DNA of 64,000 nucleotides from Pyxidicoccus xibeiensis (lineage in GTDB: Bacteria > Myxococcota > Myxococcia > Myxococcales > Myxococcaceae): positions 62,001 to 126,000 of the forward strand of contig NZ_JAJVKV010000001.1 in the NCBI RefSeq assembly GCF_024198175.1, read 5' to 3'. Each line of letters starts with the position of its first letter. Within the stretch, counting starts at the first letter, position 1. Position numbers and translations under genes: made by a program. Shown piece after piece: positions 18,315 through 27,618 of this stretch. The notes beneath the pieces were generated by a model that ran no database searches, was not told the DNA's origin, and saw only the letters and a list, made by a program, of their open reading frames with translations.

Positions 18315-21300
18315 TCAGCCGATGATGCCCTCGCACAGGCAGGTGCTCGGGTTGCACTCCTCGTTGCGCCCGCAGCCCCCGCAGTCCGGCTTGCACACGC
18401 ACGCGCACGCGCCGGGGTCCGGCTGGTACCGCGAGCCGCAGTTCAGCGTCGCGGTGTCGCACGCGCAGCCGCACACGCCCGAGCTGAAGGTGTAGCCCGG
18501 CGCGCAGGTGGCGTTCTCCACGCACGTGCATGCGCACGCATTCGTGTCACACGACTCGAACGTGCCGCACGCGCCGCCGCAGTCCGCCGTGCAGGCGAAG
18601 GCGCACACCGCCGGGTCCGTGTTGCACACCTGCCCCGGAGCGCCCTGTCCACCACCGCAGTCCGCCGGGCACTCGCACTGGTTCGTCCCCCGGTTGCAGT
18701 ACAGCTTCCCCTCGCAGAAGTCCTCCTCGTCCGCGGCGTAGAAGCGGTCCGTCGAGCACGGGGCCGGAGCGCCATCGACGTTCGGGCTGCGGTCCGTCCA
18801 GTACCGGTACGACAGCGCCACCTGCGTGGTGCCCGCCTTCGGACGGCACGCGCCGAAGAAGGACACCGCGCGAGTGACACCGTCCACGTCGAAGCCGTGC
18901 GTCCTGCCGCGCGGGAGGTTCGACGGAGTCGGGCACAGCGTCGCGTCCCGCACCTCCGCCGTCGCCACCTTCAGCGAGGCGCCAATGGGCGGCCGCTGCA
19001 GCCGGTGGCCCACCGAGGAGATGACGTTGTCCACGATGGCGTTGATGGTGGTGGTGATGGACGCCGAGCTCCGGATGCTGCCGGACACGCCCCCCGTCGC
19101 CTGGATGACCTCCAGGTGGCGCGGGTCGGTGTTGATCTCATCGTTGGCCGGGTTCTCCGGGTCCGTGTAGCAGCGGGGCCCGTCCGGCGGGCAGATGATG
19201 CCGTGGACCTGGATGAGCTGATTCACCGGGTTGTTGTTGTCTCCGACGATGCTTCCTTCGTCCCGGAAGTACTGCGTGAAGAAGCGCACTGAGTCGGAGG
19301 ACTGGTCCCTCGCGTCCGTCAGGATGACGACCACCACCTTCGCGCCCGTGCGGATGCGCGTCTCCGGCGTGCCTCCTTCTGCCTTCAGGTCATTGATGGC
19401 CGCACGTGCGGAGTCCAGCGGCCGCTCCACGCCCGTGCCGTCGATGTTCGCCCAGCACTGGTCCCTGCTGGTGCAGGACGTAGGCTGCGTCCCCGCGGGC
19501 ACGGTGACGTTGGTGCACTGGCCGTTGCCCCCGCAGGCGCTGTTCTCCGTGAGCCACGCCCGGAACTGGTTCACGTTCCCGGTGAAGCCGCGCACCTTCT
19601 TGTGGTTCGTCGCGCCCGGGGACGTGTAGCTCGTCGTCACCAGGGCCAGGCGCCAGTCGAGGTTCGTGTTGTCCAGCTTCCCCGCCATCGCCGACGCCGC
19701 GTCCGCCAGGGCCTGCTGCGACTCGGCCATGGAGCCGCTGTCATCCACCACGAAGAGGAAGTCCACCGGCGCCTGCTTCACCGTGAAGCGCTCACACTGC
19801 ACCGTGTCCGGGTCTCCGAACTGCGCCAGCCCCGAGCCCCCCGCCGTGTCCGCCAGCGTGAAGAGGCTGCCGGCCTCGTCGTAGAGCGCCTCGGGGGTGA
19901 TGGCCAGCACCACCACCACGCTCTGGTTGGAGCGGTGTACGTACTGCGCCTGCAGCTTGAACGGGCCCGTGACTCCCGCCGGCCCTCCCGCCAGCGCACC
20001 GCTGCTGTCTGGCACCAGCGAGCGCGCCAGCGTGTTGGTGAACTCCTTCAGGTCCACCGTGCTGGCCTGCGTGTAGCGCGCCACCAGCGCATCGAAGTTG
20101 TCCCAGGTCTTGAAGACCTGCGTGAAGTCCCGCGTCGAGGAGGGGAACGACGTGCCGCGGATGCCGGCCTCGTCCGCCGTGGGGTCCGTGGAGGTGCCCA
20201 CCGCCCCGCGCTTGAAGGCAATCAGCGTCACCTGCTTCGTGTCGTCCCAGCCCAGCAGGCCCACGCCTCCGGCCGCCGTGGTGAGGCGCACCAGGTTGGC
20301 GTCCTTGAAGGTACCGGGCAGCGCCAGCCGGAGGTCACCGCCGTTCTCCTCCTTGAAGGTGACGGCGCGCAGGCTGTCCGTGCGGCAGGCCTGGCCGGCC
20401 GGCGTGCTTCCTCCACCGTCACCGGGGGCGATGGGGTTCAGCTCATCCGCGTCCACCGCGCCGTTCTGGTTGGAGTCCTCCGCGCCGTCCTGGATGCCGT
20501 CGTTGTCGTGGTCGCTGTCCACCGGCGACGTCGTGGTGGAGGGATTCGCGTCGCCCGAGTACCCGCAGTCCTTGCGCGGGGCCGCCGCCGTGGACACGCC
20601 GCGCTCCACGCCGTCCTTCAGGCCGTCACCGTCCGTGTCCGGGTTCGTCGGGTCCGTCTCGAAGCCGTCCACGCGGCCGTTCCCATTGGTGTCCTCGCCC
20701 AGGAAGCCGGTGAGGCCACCGCCGTCCTGCAGGCCATCGCAGTCCGTGTCCGTCAGGCGTGGGTTCGTCTCGCTCCCGTCCACGCGTCCGTTCTTGTTCT
20801 TGTCCTCGATGCCGTCCTCCAGGCCGTCACCGTCCGTGTCCGGCCTGGCGGGGTTGGTGCCGGTGGCGCTCTCCACCGCGTCGGAGATGCCGTCGAAGTC
20901 GGAGTCACGCTCCGTCGCCACGCAGTCCGAGCGCCGCGGGTCCGTCTCCCCCGCCTCGTGGACGCCGTCATGGTCCTTGTCCTCGTCGCCGTCGCGGCAC
21001 GAGTCGCCGTCGGAGTCGGGGTTGCGCGGGTCGGTGCCCGTGGTCTTCTCCAGGGGGTCCGCCAGCCCGTCACTGTCCGTGTCGCGCTTGCGCGGGTCCG
21101 TCTCTCCCGGGCTCAGCGTGCCGGTGAGGTTGGCGTCCTCCTCGGCGTCCTTCAGCCCGTCACCGTCCGAGTCGAGCGCGTTCGGGTCCGTCTCGTTCGA
21201 CTCGCGCCCGCCATTGCGATTCACGTCCTCCAGCCCGTCCGCGAGCCCGTCCCCGTCCGTGTCCGCCTTCACCGGCGACGTGCGCGTGTCCGGGTCTGCG

Positions 21301-21698
21301 TCCGCGCGGAAGGTGCAGCCCGCGTTGACGCTGGAGGTGCGGCCCAGCTCCACGCCGTCGCGGAGGCCGTCGCCGTCCGTGTCACGGCGGCCCGGGTCCG
21401 TCTTCGAGTCGCCGGGGTAGAGGCTGGAGAACTCCTCCGCGTCCGTCAGGCCGTCGCAGTCCGAGTCCTTCGTCGGGTTGTTGCCGTCCGCCACGTTGGT
21501 GGGCACCGTGCCGGGGTCCGGGTCCGGGTCCGGCTGGATGCCGGCGTCCTCGGGCGGAGGCGGCGGGCCCGCGTCGGGGTCTGCCGTGCCCGCGTCTTGC
21601 GTGGGCTGTGGGTTCGGCTCGTCTCCACTGGAGCAGCCAGCCAGCAGCGAGGCCGCCAGCAGCGAGCAGGTGAGGAAGCGGAGGAGGTGGGTGCGCAT
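18315..21698 (-). CDS. Large surface lipoprotein with DxDxDG (thrombospondin type-3-like) repeats, VWA domain and Cys-rich tail
   Basis: This 1127-aa protein has a lipobox signal (LLAASLLAGC) and an Asp/Pro-rich linker, then an array (about residues 80-430) of at least ten calcium-type DTDGDGLxDGxE repeats with TDPxNPDSDGD spacers. A beta-rich region follows, then a von Willebrand A domain (about 640-870) with the MIDAS motif DDSGSM and a distal VVVVILTDARDQ, and a C-terminal region of about 130 residues with more than 25 Cys in CxxC/CxC spacing (CECPADCGGGQG, CACTCVENATC). The frame extends upstream to 22055, but ATG 21698 directly precedes the lipoprotein signal. It is probably a calcium-dependent adhesin on the outer membrane; this role is inference. 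Confidence 0.85.
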   Translation of the reverse strand: MRTHLLRFLTCSLLAASLLAGCSSGDEPNPQPTQDAGTADPDAGPPPPPEDAGIQPDPDPDPGTVPTNVADGNNPTKDSDCDGLTDAEEFSSLYPGDSKTDPGRRDTDGDGLRDGVELGRTSSVNAGCTFRADADPDTRTSPVKADTDGDGLADGLEDVNRNGGRESNETDPNALDSDGDGLKDAEEDANLTGTLSPGETDPRKRDTDSDGLADPLEKTTGTDPRNPDSDGDSCRDGDEDKDHDGVHEAGETDPRRSDCVATERDSDFDGISDAVESATGTNPARPDTDGDGLEDGIEDKNKNGRVDGSETNPRLTDTDCDGLQDGGGLTGFLGEDTNGNGRVDGFETDPTNPDTDGDGLKDGVERGVSTAAAPRKDCGYSGDANPSTTTSPVDSDHDNDGIQDGAEDSNQNGAVDADELNPIAPGDGGGSTPAGQACRTDSLRAVTFKEENGGDLRLALPGTFKDANLVRLTTAAGGVGLLGWDDTKQVTLIAFKRGAVGTSTDPTADEAGIRGTSFPSSTRDFTQVFKTWDNFDALVARYTQASTVDLKEFTNTLARSLVPDSSGALAGGPAGVTGPFKLQAQYVHRSNQSVVVVLAITPEALYDEAGSLFTLADTAGGSGLAQFGDPDTVQCERFTVKQAPVDFLFVVDDSGSMAESQQALADAASAMAGKLDNTNLDWRLALVTTSYTSPGATNHKKVRGFTGNVNQFRAWLTENSACGGNGQCTNVTVPAGTQPTSCTSRDQCWANIDGTGVERPLDSARAAINDLKAEGGTPETRIRTGAKVVVVILTDARDQSSDSVRFFTQYFRDEGSIVGDNNNPVNQLIQVHGIICPPDGPRCYTDPENPANDEINTDPRHLEVIQATGGVSGSIRSSASITTTINAIVDNVISSVGHRLQRPPIGASLKVATAEVRDATLCPTPSNLPRGRTHGFDVDGVTRAVSFFGACRPKAGTTQVALSYRYWTDRSPNVDGAPAPCSTDRFYAADEEDFCEGKLYCNRGTNQCECPADCGGGQGAPGQVCNTDPAVCAFACTADCGGACGTFESCDTNACACTCVENATCAPGYTFSSGVCGCACDTATLNCGSRYQPDPGACACVCKPDCGGCGRNEECNPSTCLCEGIIG

Positions 21699-21819
21699 CG
21701 GATGGACTCCCAGGCCCGGACTCCAAAGGGGTGAGTCAGGGCAGACTACAAGCATAGAGTGGCACGGCACCTGGCCGAGCGAGGAAGCACCGCGGGACGA
21801 AGCCCGCGTCAGAGGTCGG

Positions 21820-22785
21820 ATGCTACCCGTGCGACCACGGGGACGGTTCATTGCCCGCGTCGGCTGCGAACAGTTCGCGGGGTGGGAGGGCTCGGCTATC
21901 GTCGCGCCCGTGCCCGTCTTCGGTCTTGCGGCATTGTGGAATGGCTCTGCACCGCCGGAGCGCGTGGCGTCCTGGGTGGAGGGGCTGGGCCCCCTGCTGC
22001 CCATGGCACAGTCGCTCCAGCTCGTCGTGGCGCTGCGTCCGGAAGACGCCGGCATCGAGCTGAAGGTGGAAGCGCCCGGCTACCCTCGCGCCGCGGTGGA
22101 GCGGCTCGCGGAGGACGTGAAGCGCAGCGGCGGCACCTTCATCGAGCTGTGGCGGATGCCCAAGGCGGAGCGGGACGGCTTCCGCGCGAGCACCTTCGGA
22201 GGAGGCACCGCGTACCGGGGTGACGAGCGCGCCGCCGCCGCCCGCGCGCTGGAGCAGCACCTGACGGCGCTGTCCGCGAAGGACGTGCTGCCCGTGGGGC
22301 CGCCGCCCAGCCCCATGGACGCGGCCATCACCTCGCCAGCCCGGCCCCCCGAGCGCGCCGCGCCGGAAGCCCAGGCCCCCATCCGCCTGGAAGCGCCCGC
22401 CTCCGAGCCCTCGCCCGCCGCCAGGCCGCAGCCGCACCAGGTGCCCACGGCGCCTCCTGGAAGCCCGCAGCGGCGCGGCCGGCGCTTCGCGGTGAAGCTG
22501 GAGCTGGAGTTCCGCACCGAGCTGGACTTCGTGCGCGAGCACGCGCTCAACATCTCCAACGGCGGCCTCTTCGTGCGCACCGCGCACCGGCCCCAGCCCG
22601 ACAGCGTCGTCACCGTGGACGTGAGGCTGCCCAACGGCGACCGGCTGCAGGGGGACGCCATCGTCGTGCACGTGGTGGACGACCCGTACACCGGCGGCGT
22701 GGGGCTCGCGTTCCTCAGCGACGACGCCACCTTCGCCCAGACGCTGGACGGCTACCTGGCGAGCCTGGCGGGGGGCGTGGGCTGA
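21820..22785 (+). CDS. PilZ-domain protein (TIGR02266-type)
   Basis: The 321-aa protein has an N-terminal ~110-residue region of unknown fold, a Pro/Ala-rich linker (about 160-215) and a C-terminal PilZ-like domain (about 218-300). The domain carries the RRxxR-type motif RRGRRFAVKLEL, NISNGGLFVRT matching (D/N)xSxxG, and a GVGLAFL end. Classic PilZ domains bind cyclic di-GMP; the myxobacterial TIGR02266 group may not all do so. The frame opens at 21478 inside the divergent gene; ATG 21820 with AGAGG upstream is chosen, though GTG 21910 (start of VFGLAALWNG) is possible. The stop is 2 bp before the kinase gene, so the two are probably coupled. Confidence 0.78.
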   Translation: MLPVRPRGRFIARVGCEQFAGWEGSAIVAPVPVFGLAALWNGSAPPERVASWVEGLGPLLPMAQSLQLVVALRPEDAGIELKVEAPGYPRAAVERLAEDVKRSGGTFIELWRMPKAERDGFRASTFGGGTAYRGDERAAAARALEQHLTALSAKDVLPVGPPPSPMDAAITSPARPPERAAPEAQAPIRLEAPASEPSPAARPQPHQVPTAPPGSPQRRGRRFAVKLELEFRTELDFVREHALNISNGGLFVRTAHRPQPDSVVTVDVRLPNGDRLQGDAIVVHVVDDPYTGGVGLAFLSDDATFAQTLDGYLASLAGGVG

Positions 22786-22787
22786 CG

Positions 22788-23717
22788 ATGGACGGCGTGT
22801 CGGAGACGTGGCCCCGGGACTGCGGCCACTTCGAGCTGCTGTCCCGGCTGGGGCGCGGAGGCATGGCGGAGGTCTTCCTCGCCCGCTTCCGCGAGGGCCC
22901 GCGCGCCGGTGAGCGGGTGGCCCTCAAGCGGGTGCGCCCCGAGCGCGCGCGCGACGCCGAGGCCCACGAGCAGCTCCTCCACGAGGCAGAGCTGGCCCGC
23001 TGCCTCCACCACCCGCACGTCGTCGGCTTCGTGGAGTACGGCGAGCTGCCGGACGGCGGCTACCTGGCGCTGGAGCTGGTGGAGGGGCCGGACCTGGGCC
23101 GCGTGCTGGCGCAGTGCCGGCGCCGCCGCATCGAGCTGCCCATCGACATCTCCGTGCTCATCGTCCGGCAGGTGCTGGAGGCGCTCGCGCACACGCACCA
23201 GGCCACCAGCCCCACCGGCCGCCCGCTGGCCGTCGTGCACTGTGACGTGTCGCCGCACAACGTGCTGCTGTCGCGCACGGGCGAGGTGAAGCTGGCGGAC
23301 TTCGGCGTGGCCCGCTCGCGCGCGGGCGCGGCGGTGGACGCGCGGCGCATGGGCAAGCAGCACTACCGCTCGCCGGAGCTGCTCGCGGGTGACGTGTCCG
23401 TGGCGGTGGACCTCTGGGCGGCGGCGGTGCTGCTGTACGAGCTGCTGTCCCTGGAGTCGCCCTTCCCCTCCGGCCCCGGGGAGGAGCTGGAGTCCTCCAT
23501 CCGCGGTGGCCGGGTGACGCCCATACGGCTGCTGGTGCCGGAGGTGTCGGACGCGCTGGCGCTGGTGCTGGACCGCGCGCTGGCGCCCCACCCCGGCCAG
23601 CGCTTCAAGTCCGCGGAGCAGTTCGCCCGGGCGCTCGCGCCGCTGTGTGATGACCGCGTGGCCACGCCGCTGGCGGTGGCCGCCGTGGTGCGCGGGCTGA
23701 TGGGCTCGGGGGCCTGA
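22788..23717 (+). CDS. Serine/threonine protein kinase (eukaryote-like, non-RD)
   Basis: This 309-aa kinase is a single catalytic domain without transmembrane or sensor regions. The Gly-loop is LGRGGMAEVFLA, the ATP lysine is Lys47 in VALKRV, the catalytic loop HCDVSPHNVLL has Asp153, the metal motif is DFGVARS, and the APE region reads YRSPELLAGDVSVAVDLWA. The usual HRD arginine is Cys152, which makes it a non-RD kinase probably not controlled by activation-loop phosphorylation. It is coupled to the upstream PilZ protein (2-bp gap). Its substrate is unknown. Confidence 0.88.
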   Translation: MDGVSETWPRDCGHFELLSRLGRGGMAEVFLARFREGPRAGERVALKRVRPERARDAEAHEQLLHEAELARCLHHPHVVGFVEYGELPDGGYLALELVEGPDLGRVLAQCRRRRIELPIDISVLIVRQVLEALAHTHQATSPTGRPLAVVHCDVSPHNVLLSRTGEVKLADFGVARSRAGAAVDARRMGKQHYRSPELLAGDVSVAVDLWAAAVLLYELLSLESPFPSGPGEELESSIRGGRVTPIRLLVPEVSDALALVLDRALAPHPGQRFKSAEQFARALAPLCDDRVATPLAVAAVVRGLMGSGA

Positions 23718-23718
23718 G

Positions 23719-26700
23719 TCAGGCCACCTGCTGTCCCAGCGCGGGCGGCACCATGCCCGGGTCTCCCTCCACCACGAGCCGGCTGCGGCCTCCGCCCTGC
23801 TTCACCACGCGCACCTGGACGCCGATGCGCTCGGCCAGCCCGCTGACGTGGGAGATGATGCCCACCTGCCGGCCCGTGGCCTGGAGCGCGTCCAGCGTGG
23901 CCAGGGCCACCTCCAGCGTCTCCGGGTCCAGCGTGCCGAAGCCCTCGTCGATGAAGAGGGTCTCCACCTGCGTCGTCTCCGACGACAGCGACGCCAGCCC
24001 CAGCGCGAGCGCCAGCGACACCAGGAAGCTCTCTCCGCCGGAGAGGCTGGCCACGCTGCGCACCTCGTCGCCCATGTCCCCGTCCACCACCTGCAAGTCC
24101 AGGTCGTGCCCGGGCACGCGCATCAGCCGGTAGCGCCGCGCCAGCTCGCGCAGGTGCGCGTTGGCATGCAGCAGCAGCGCGTCCAGCGTGAGGCTCTGCG
24201 CGAAGACCTTGAAGCGCTTGCCGTCGTGCGAGCCGATGAGGTCGCCCAGCGCCTTCCACACCTCGGCCTCGCGGCGGCGCGCCTCCAGGGCCGCGGCCTC
24301 CTGTCCGTGCCGCGCCCGGGCCGAGTCGTCGGCTTCCAGACGTGCGCGCAGCGCGGCCTCGGCCCGGCGTCGCGCCTCCACGTCCGCGCGCAGCCGCTCG
24401 CACGACGGGCCCGCCTCGGCCTCGGAGAGGGATGGTGGGCCGGACGCCTCGTGCCGGGTCCGCCGCTCGCGACGCTCCGCCAGCACGGCGCGCGCGAGGG
24501 TAACGGCCTCGCGCACCGCGGCCAGCGCCTTCTCCTCCGCGTCACACCATGCGGCATCGTGCGCCAGCAGGGCCTTCACTGCCTCCAGCGTGGTCCTCCG
24601 AGAGGAGAGCTGGGCCGCCAGCGCGGCGTGCGCCGTTGCCCGTGCCTCGACGGCCTCGGCCAGTCCACGCACGGCGTCCTCGGCGCGGGCGGTGGCCACG
24701 CGCTCCGCCTGCGTGGCGGCCTCCGTGGCCTCGCGAGCCTGCTCGAAGGATGCCCGCGCCGCGTCCAGCCGGGCACGCAGCTCCGCGCGCACCTCCTCGG
24801 TGGAGCGGCCGTCCAGCAGCGCCGTGCGGGCCCGGGCCACCTCGCCGCGCTCGTTCTCCTTGAGCGTGGCGAGCGCCTCGTGCTCCTCGGCGTGCTGGGT
24901 GCTCTTCTCCACCACGCCCTGCGCCCGGGCGCGGTGCCGCTGCTCCAGGGCCTCGCTCTCCTCCGCCTTGAGCCGGGCCTCCTCCTTCGACTTCCACTTG
25001 GAGACGCGGTCCGCGCACCGGCCGCGGAAGAGGGCCGGGTCCGCCTCCAGCTTGTCCTCCCAGCCTGCGTCCGCGGTGAAGACGGGCGCCATGTCGGCGA
25101 GCACCTGCCGGCGGATGGCCCCGGCCGCATCCGCCCGGGCCTGGGCTTCCTTGAACGACCCTTCCGCGCGGGTGAGCAACTCCTCCACCTGACGAAGCGC
25201 GTTGGCCGCCGCCTCGCGCCGCATGCGCTGGGTCCCAAGGACTGCCCGGGCCTCTCGCGCCGCGCGCGCCAGTCCCTCTGCAGCCTGTTCCTCGGCCTTC
25301 ACCGCGTCCAGCCGGGCCCGCACCTCGTCCCACGCCGCCGCGAGCCAGGCGCCGGCCTCCGGCGACTCCCCGGCCTCGGGAGGGACGTTGGCCCGCGCCG
25401 CCAGCTGCACGCCAGCTCCCGGCAACCTCCCGGCCTCGTGAGTGCCCGCCCTGGCCGTGTGCCCCGAAGCAAGCTCCGCCCCGCCCGCCACGGACGAAAG
25501 CAGCACCGCGGAGACAGCGCCCGACCACTGCGCGCGAGCCTCCGTCCACGCCACGCGGTGCTCCACGCAGCGGGCCGTCGCAGCCTCGATGCGAGCGCGG
25601 GCCTGTGCAGCGCGAGCCGTCGCCGTCGCCTGCTTTCCGGTCGCCGCCACCTCGGCCCGCGTCGCCTCGGCCCGCTCCGCCTCGAGCACGTCCACACGAG
25701 CGGTGGACTCCGCCACCAGCCCATCCAGCGCGGACACCTCGTGCCCGTAGGGATGTTCCTTCGCGCCACACAGCGGGCAAGGCTCACCGTCGCGCAGCAG
25801 CGCCCGCTGGGAGGCCAGGCTCTGCGTCGCCTGCGCCAGGGCCACGGCCCGCCGAGCCTCCCGTAGCGCCGCCTCGCGCTCCGTGCGCCGCGCTGAAGCC
25901 TCGCGCGCCTCGCCTGCCGCGGCCTCCGCCTCCGCCCGCGCCGCGAGCGCGTCACTGCCCGCCGAGCGCACCTCCGCCTCGTCCGCGAGCCGGCCCTCCC
26001 GCGCCGCCTCCAGCGCCCGCAGCACCTCCTGCCGTGCCAGCAGCGACTCACGCAGCGCGCGCCGCTCCGCCCCGGCCTCCTCACCCGCCGCGGCCTCGGC
26101 ATGCGTGGCCGCCGCCCGCGCCATCTCCTCGGCCTCGGTGGCAGCCGCCGTCTCCTCGCGCCGCAGCCTCGCGTCGTCGCGCAGCCGGTCCACGTCGCCG
26201 CGAAGCTTCCCGGCCTCGTCGCGCGCCTTGCGCCCATCGCCCTGGGCCTCTTCGTAGCGCTTGAGCTCGCGCTCCCACCGGGGCCACTCCGCCGCCAGGG
26301 GGGCCCAGTGCGCCTTCTCCGCCATCCACGTGCGGGCGGCCTCTCCCGCCGCCCGCGCCGCCGCCTCCCGGGTGAGCACGGCGTCCAGCTCGGCCTTCGC
26401 CGTCGCCGCCTCCGCGCGCGACGCCTCCGCGCGCCGCCGGGCCTCCTGCGCCTCCCGGGCCACCACCGTCAGCCGCGCATCCAGCCGCGCCGCCTCTTCC
26501 AGCGCCGGCCGCGCAGCCTCCTCCGCGTCCTGCGCCGCCGTCCGGGCCTTCTCCGCCTCCAGCAGCACCACCCGCCGCGCCGAGGACTCCGCCAGCGCCC
26601 GCTCCGCCTCCGCCGCCCGCGCCACCCGAGCAGCCTCCGCCTCCACCAGCCGCCGCTCCGCGCCCTCCGCCGCCGCCACCGGCCCCCGGAAGGACTCCGC

Positions 26701-27618
26701 CGCGCGCACCTCTTCCAGCCGCGCGGCCCGGGGTGCCGCCGCCTCCAGCGCCCCCGCGGCCTCCGTCACCTTCGTCTCCGCCGCCGCCTCCGCCCCCAGC
26801 AGCCCCACCCGCTCCGAGTACCAGGCCGCCGCCACCTCCGCCGCCTTGAGCTGCCCCTCCGCCGCCACTCGCGCCCGCGCCTCGTCGCCGAGCGACGTCT
26901 CCGCCACCGCGCGGTCCGCCTCGGCCATCAGCGCAATCGCCGCCAGGCCCTGGGCCCGCCGTGCCAGCTCCTCCTGCTCGGCGCGGTTCTTCTCGTGCGC
27001 GGCGACGGACACCCTGCTGTACACCTCCGTGCCCGTCATCCGCTCCAGCAGCTCCGCGCGCTCGTTGGCGTCCGCCTTGAGGAACGCGGCGAACTCGCCC
27101 TGCGCCAGCAGCGCCGAGCGCCGGAACTGGTCGAACGACAGCCCCAGCCGCTCCTGGATTGCCGCCAGCACCTCGCTCTTGGTGCGGCCGTACTGCTGCG
27201 AGCTGGCCACCTCCGTGAGCGTCATCTCCTGCGGCCGGAAGCGCCCTTCCGCGCGGTTGCGCGCGCGCCACACCGACCAGCGCGCCCGGTAGCGCTTCCC
27301 ATCCCTGCCCAGGAAGTCCACCTCGGCGAAGCCCTCGCCGGCCCCGCGCCGCAGCATGCCGCGCACGTCGTAGGAGGACAGCCGCGCCTCCTCCTCTTCG
27401 TCCGCGCGGCCCACCGGCGCGCCGCCGCGGCCGCTCAGCCGGGGCGTGCGGTCGAACAGCGCCAGGCACATGGCGTCCAGCAGCGTGCTCTTGCCCGCGC
27501 CCGTGGCGCCGGTAATCGCGAACAGGCCCAGCCTGTCGAGCGGTGGCCGGTCCAGGTCCAGGGCGAAGTCGCCCGCGAAGCTCGTCAGGTTGGAGCCGCG
27601 GATGGCGAGGATCTTCAA
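23719..27618 (-). CDS. sbcC: Exonuclease subunit SbcC (Rad50-like ATPase)
   Basis: This 1299-aa SMC/Rad50-type ATPase partners with SbcD to cleave DNA hairpins and ends. The N-terminus KILAIRGSNLTSFAG leads to Walker A GATGAGKST and the Q-loop LLAQGEFAAFLKA. Two very long Ala/Glu/Arg-rich coiled-coil arms flank a zinc hook CPLC at residues 614-617. The C-terminal lobe has the signature SLSGGESFLVSLALALGLA, Walker B TLFIDEGFGTLD and ISHVSGLAERI. The start is taken as TTG 27618, which overlaps the sbcD stop as TTGA; the preceding in-frame codons belong to sbcD in another frame. The second arm contains a Gly/Pro/His-rich insertion (about residues 700-740) that interrupts the coil. Confidence 0.9.
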   Translation of the reverse strand: MKILAIRGSNLTSFAGDFALDLDRPPLDRLGLFAITGATGAGKSTLLDAMCLALFDRTPRLSGRGGAPVGRADEEEEARLSSYDVRGMLRRGAGEGFAEVDFLGRDGKRYRARWSVWRARNRAEGRFRPQEMTLTEVASSQQYGRTKSEVLAAIQERLGLSFDQFRRSALLAQGEFAAFLKADANERAELLERMTGTEVYSRVSVAAHEKNRAEQEELARRAQGLAAIALMAEADRAVAETSLGDEARARVAAEGQLKAAEVAAAWYSERVGLLGAEAAAETKVTEAAGALEAAAPRAARLEEVRAAESFRGPVAAAEGAERRLVEAEAARVARAAEAERALAESSARRVVLLEAEKARTAAQDAEEAARPALEEAARLDARLTVVAREAQEARRRAEASRAEAATAKAELDAVLTREAAARAAGEAARTWMAEKAHWAPLAAEWPRWERELKRYEEAQGDGRKARDEAGKLRGDVDRLRDDARLRREETAAATEAEEMARAAATHAEAAAGEEAGAERRALRESLLARQEVLRALEAAREGRLADEAEVRSAGSDALAARAEAEAAAGEAREASARRTEREAALREARRAVALAQATQSLASQRALLRDGEPCPLCGAKEHPYGHEVSALDGLVAESTARVDVLEAERAEATRAEVAATGKQATATARAAQARARIEAATARCVEHRVAWTEARAQWSGAVSAVLLSSVAGGAELASGHTARAGTHEAGRLPGAGVQLAARANVPPEAGESPEAGAWLAAAWDEVRARLDAVKAEEQAAEGLARAAREARAVLGTQRMRREAAANALRQVEELLTRAEGSFKEAQARADAAGAIRRQVLADMAPVFTADAGWEDKLEADPALFRGRCADRVSKWKSKEEARLKAEESEALEQRHRARAQGVVEKSTQHAEEHEALATLKENERGEVARARTALLDGRSTEEVRAELRARLDAARASFEQAREATEAATQAERVATARAEDAVRGLAEAVEARATAHAALAAQLSSRRTTLEAVKALLAHDAAWCDAEEKALAAVREAVTLARAVLAERRERRTRHEASGPPSLSEAEAGPSCERLRADVEARRRAEAALRARLEADDSARARHGQEAAALEARRREAEVWKALGDLIGSHDGKRFKVFAQSLTLDALLLHANAHLRELARRYRLMRVPGHDLDLQVVDGDMGDEVRSVASLSGGESFLVSLALALGLASLSSETTQVETLFIDEGFGTLDPETLEVALATLDALQATGRQVGIISHVSGLAERIGVQVRVVKQGGGRSRLVVEGDPGMVPPALGQQVA

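Noticed and set aside
20440-21480. Regularly spaced similar short DNA units that could suggest a CRISPR-like array
   Set aside because: The units are unequal, in frame, and encode DxDxDG calcium-type protein repeats; there are no identical repeats with unique spacers and no cas genes.
19602-21734. A 710-codon plus-strand frame opposite the calcium-repeat lipoprotein
   Set aside because: It is the antisense shadow of the DTDGDG repeats (Val/Arg-rich), with no motif; the minus-strand protein has a full signal and domains.
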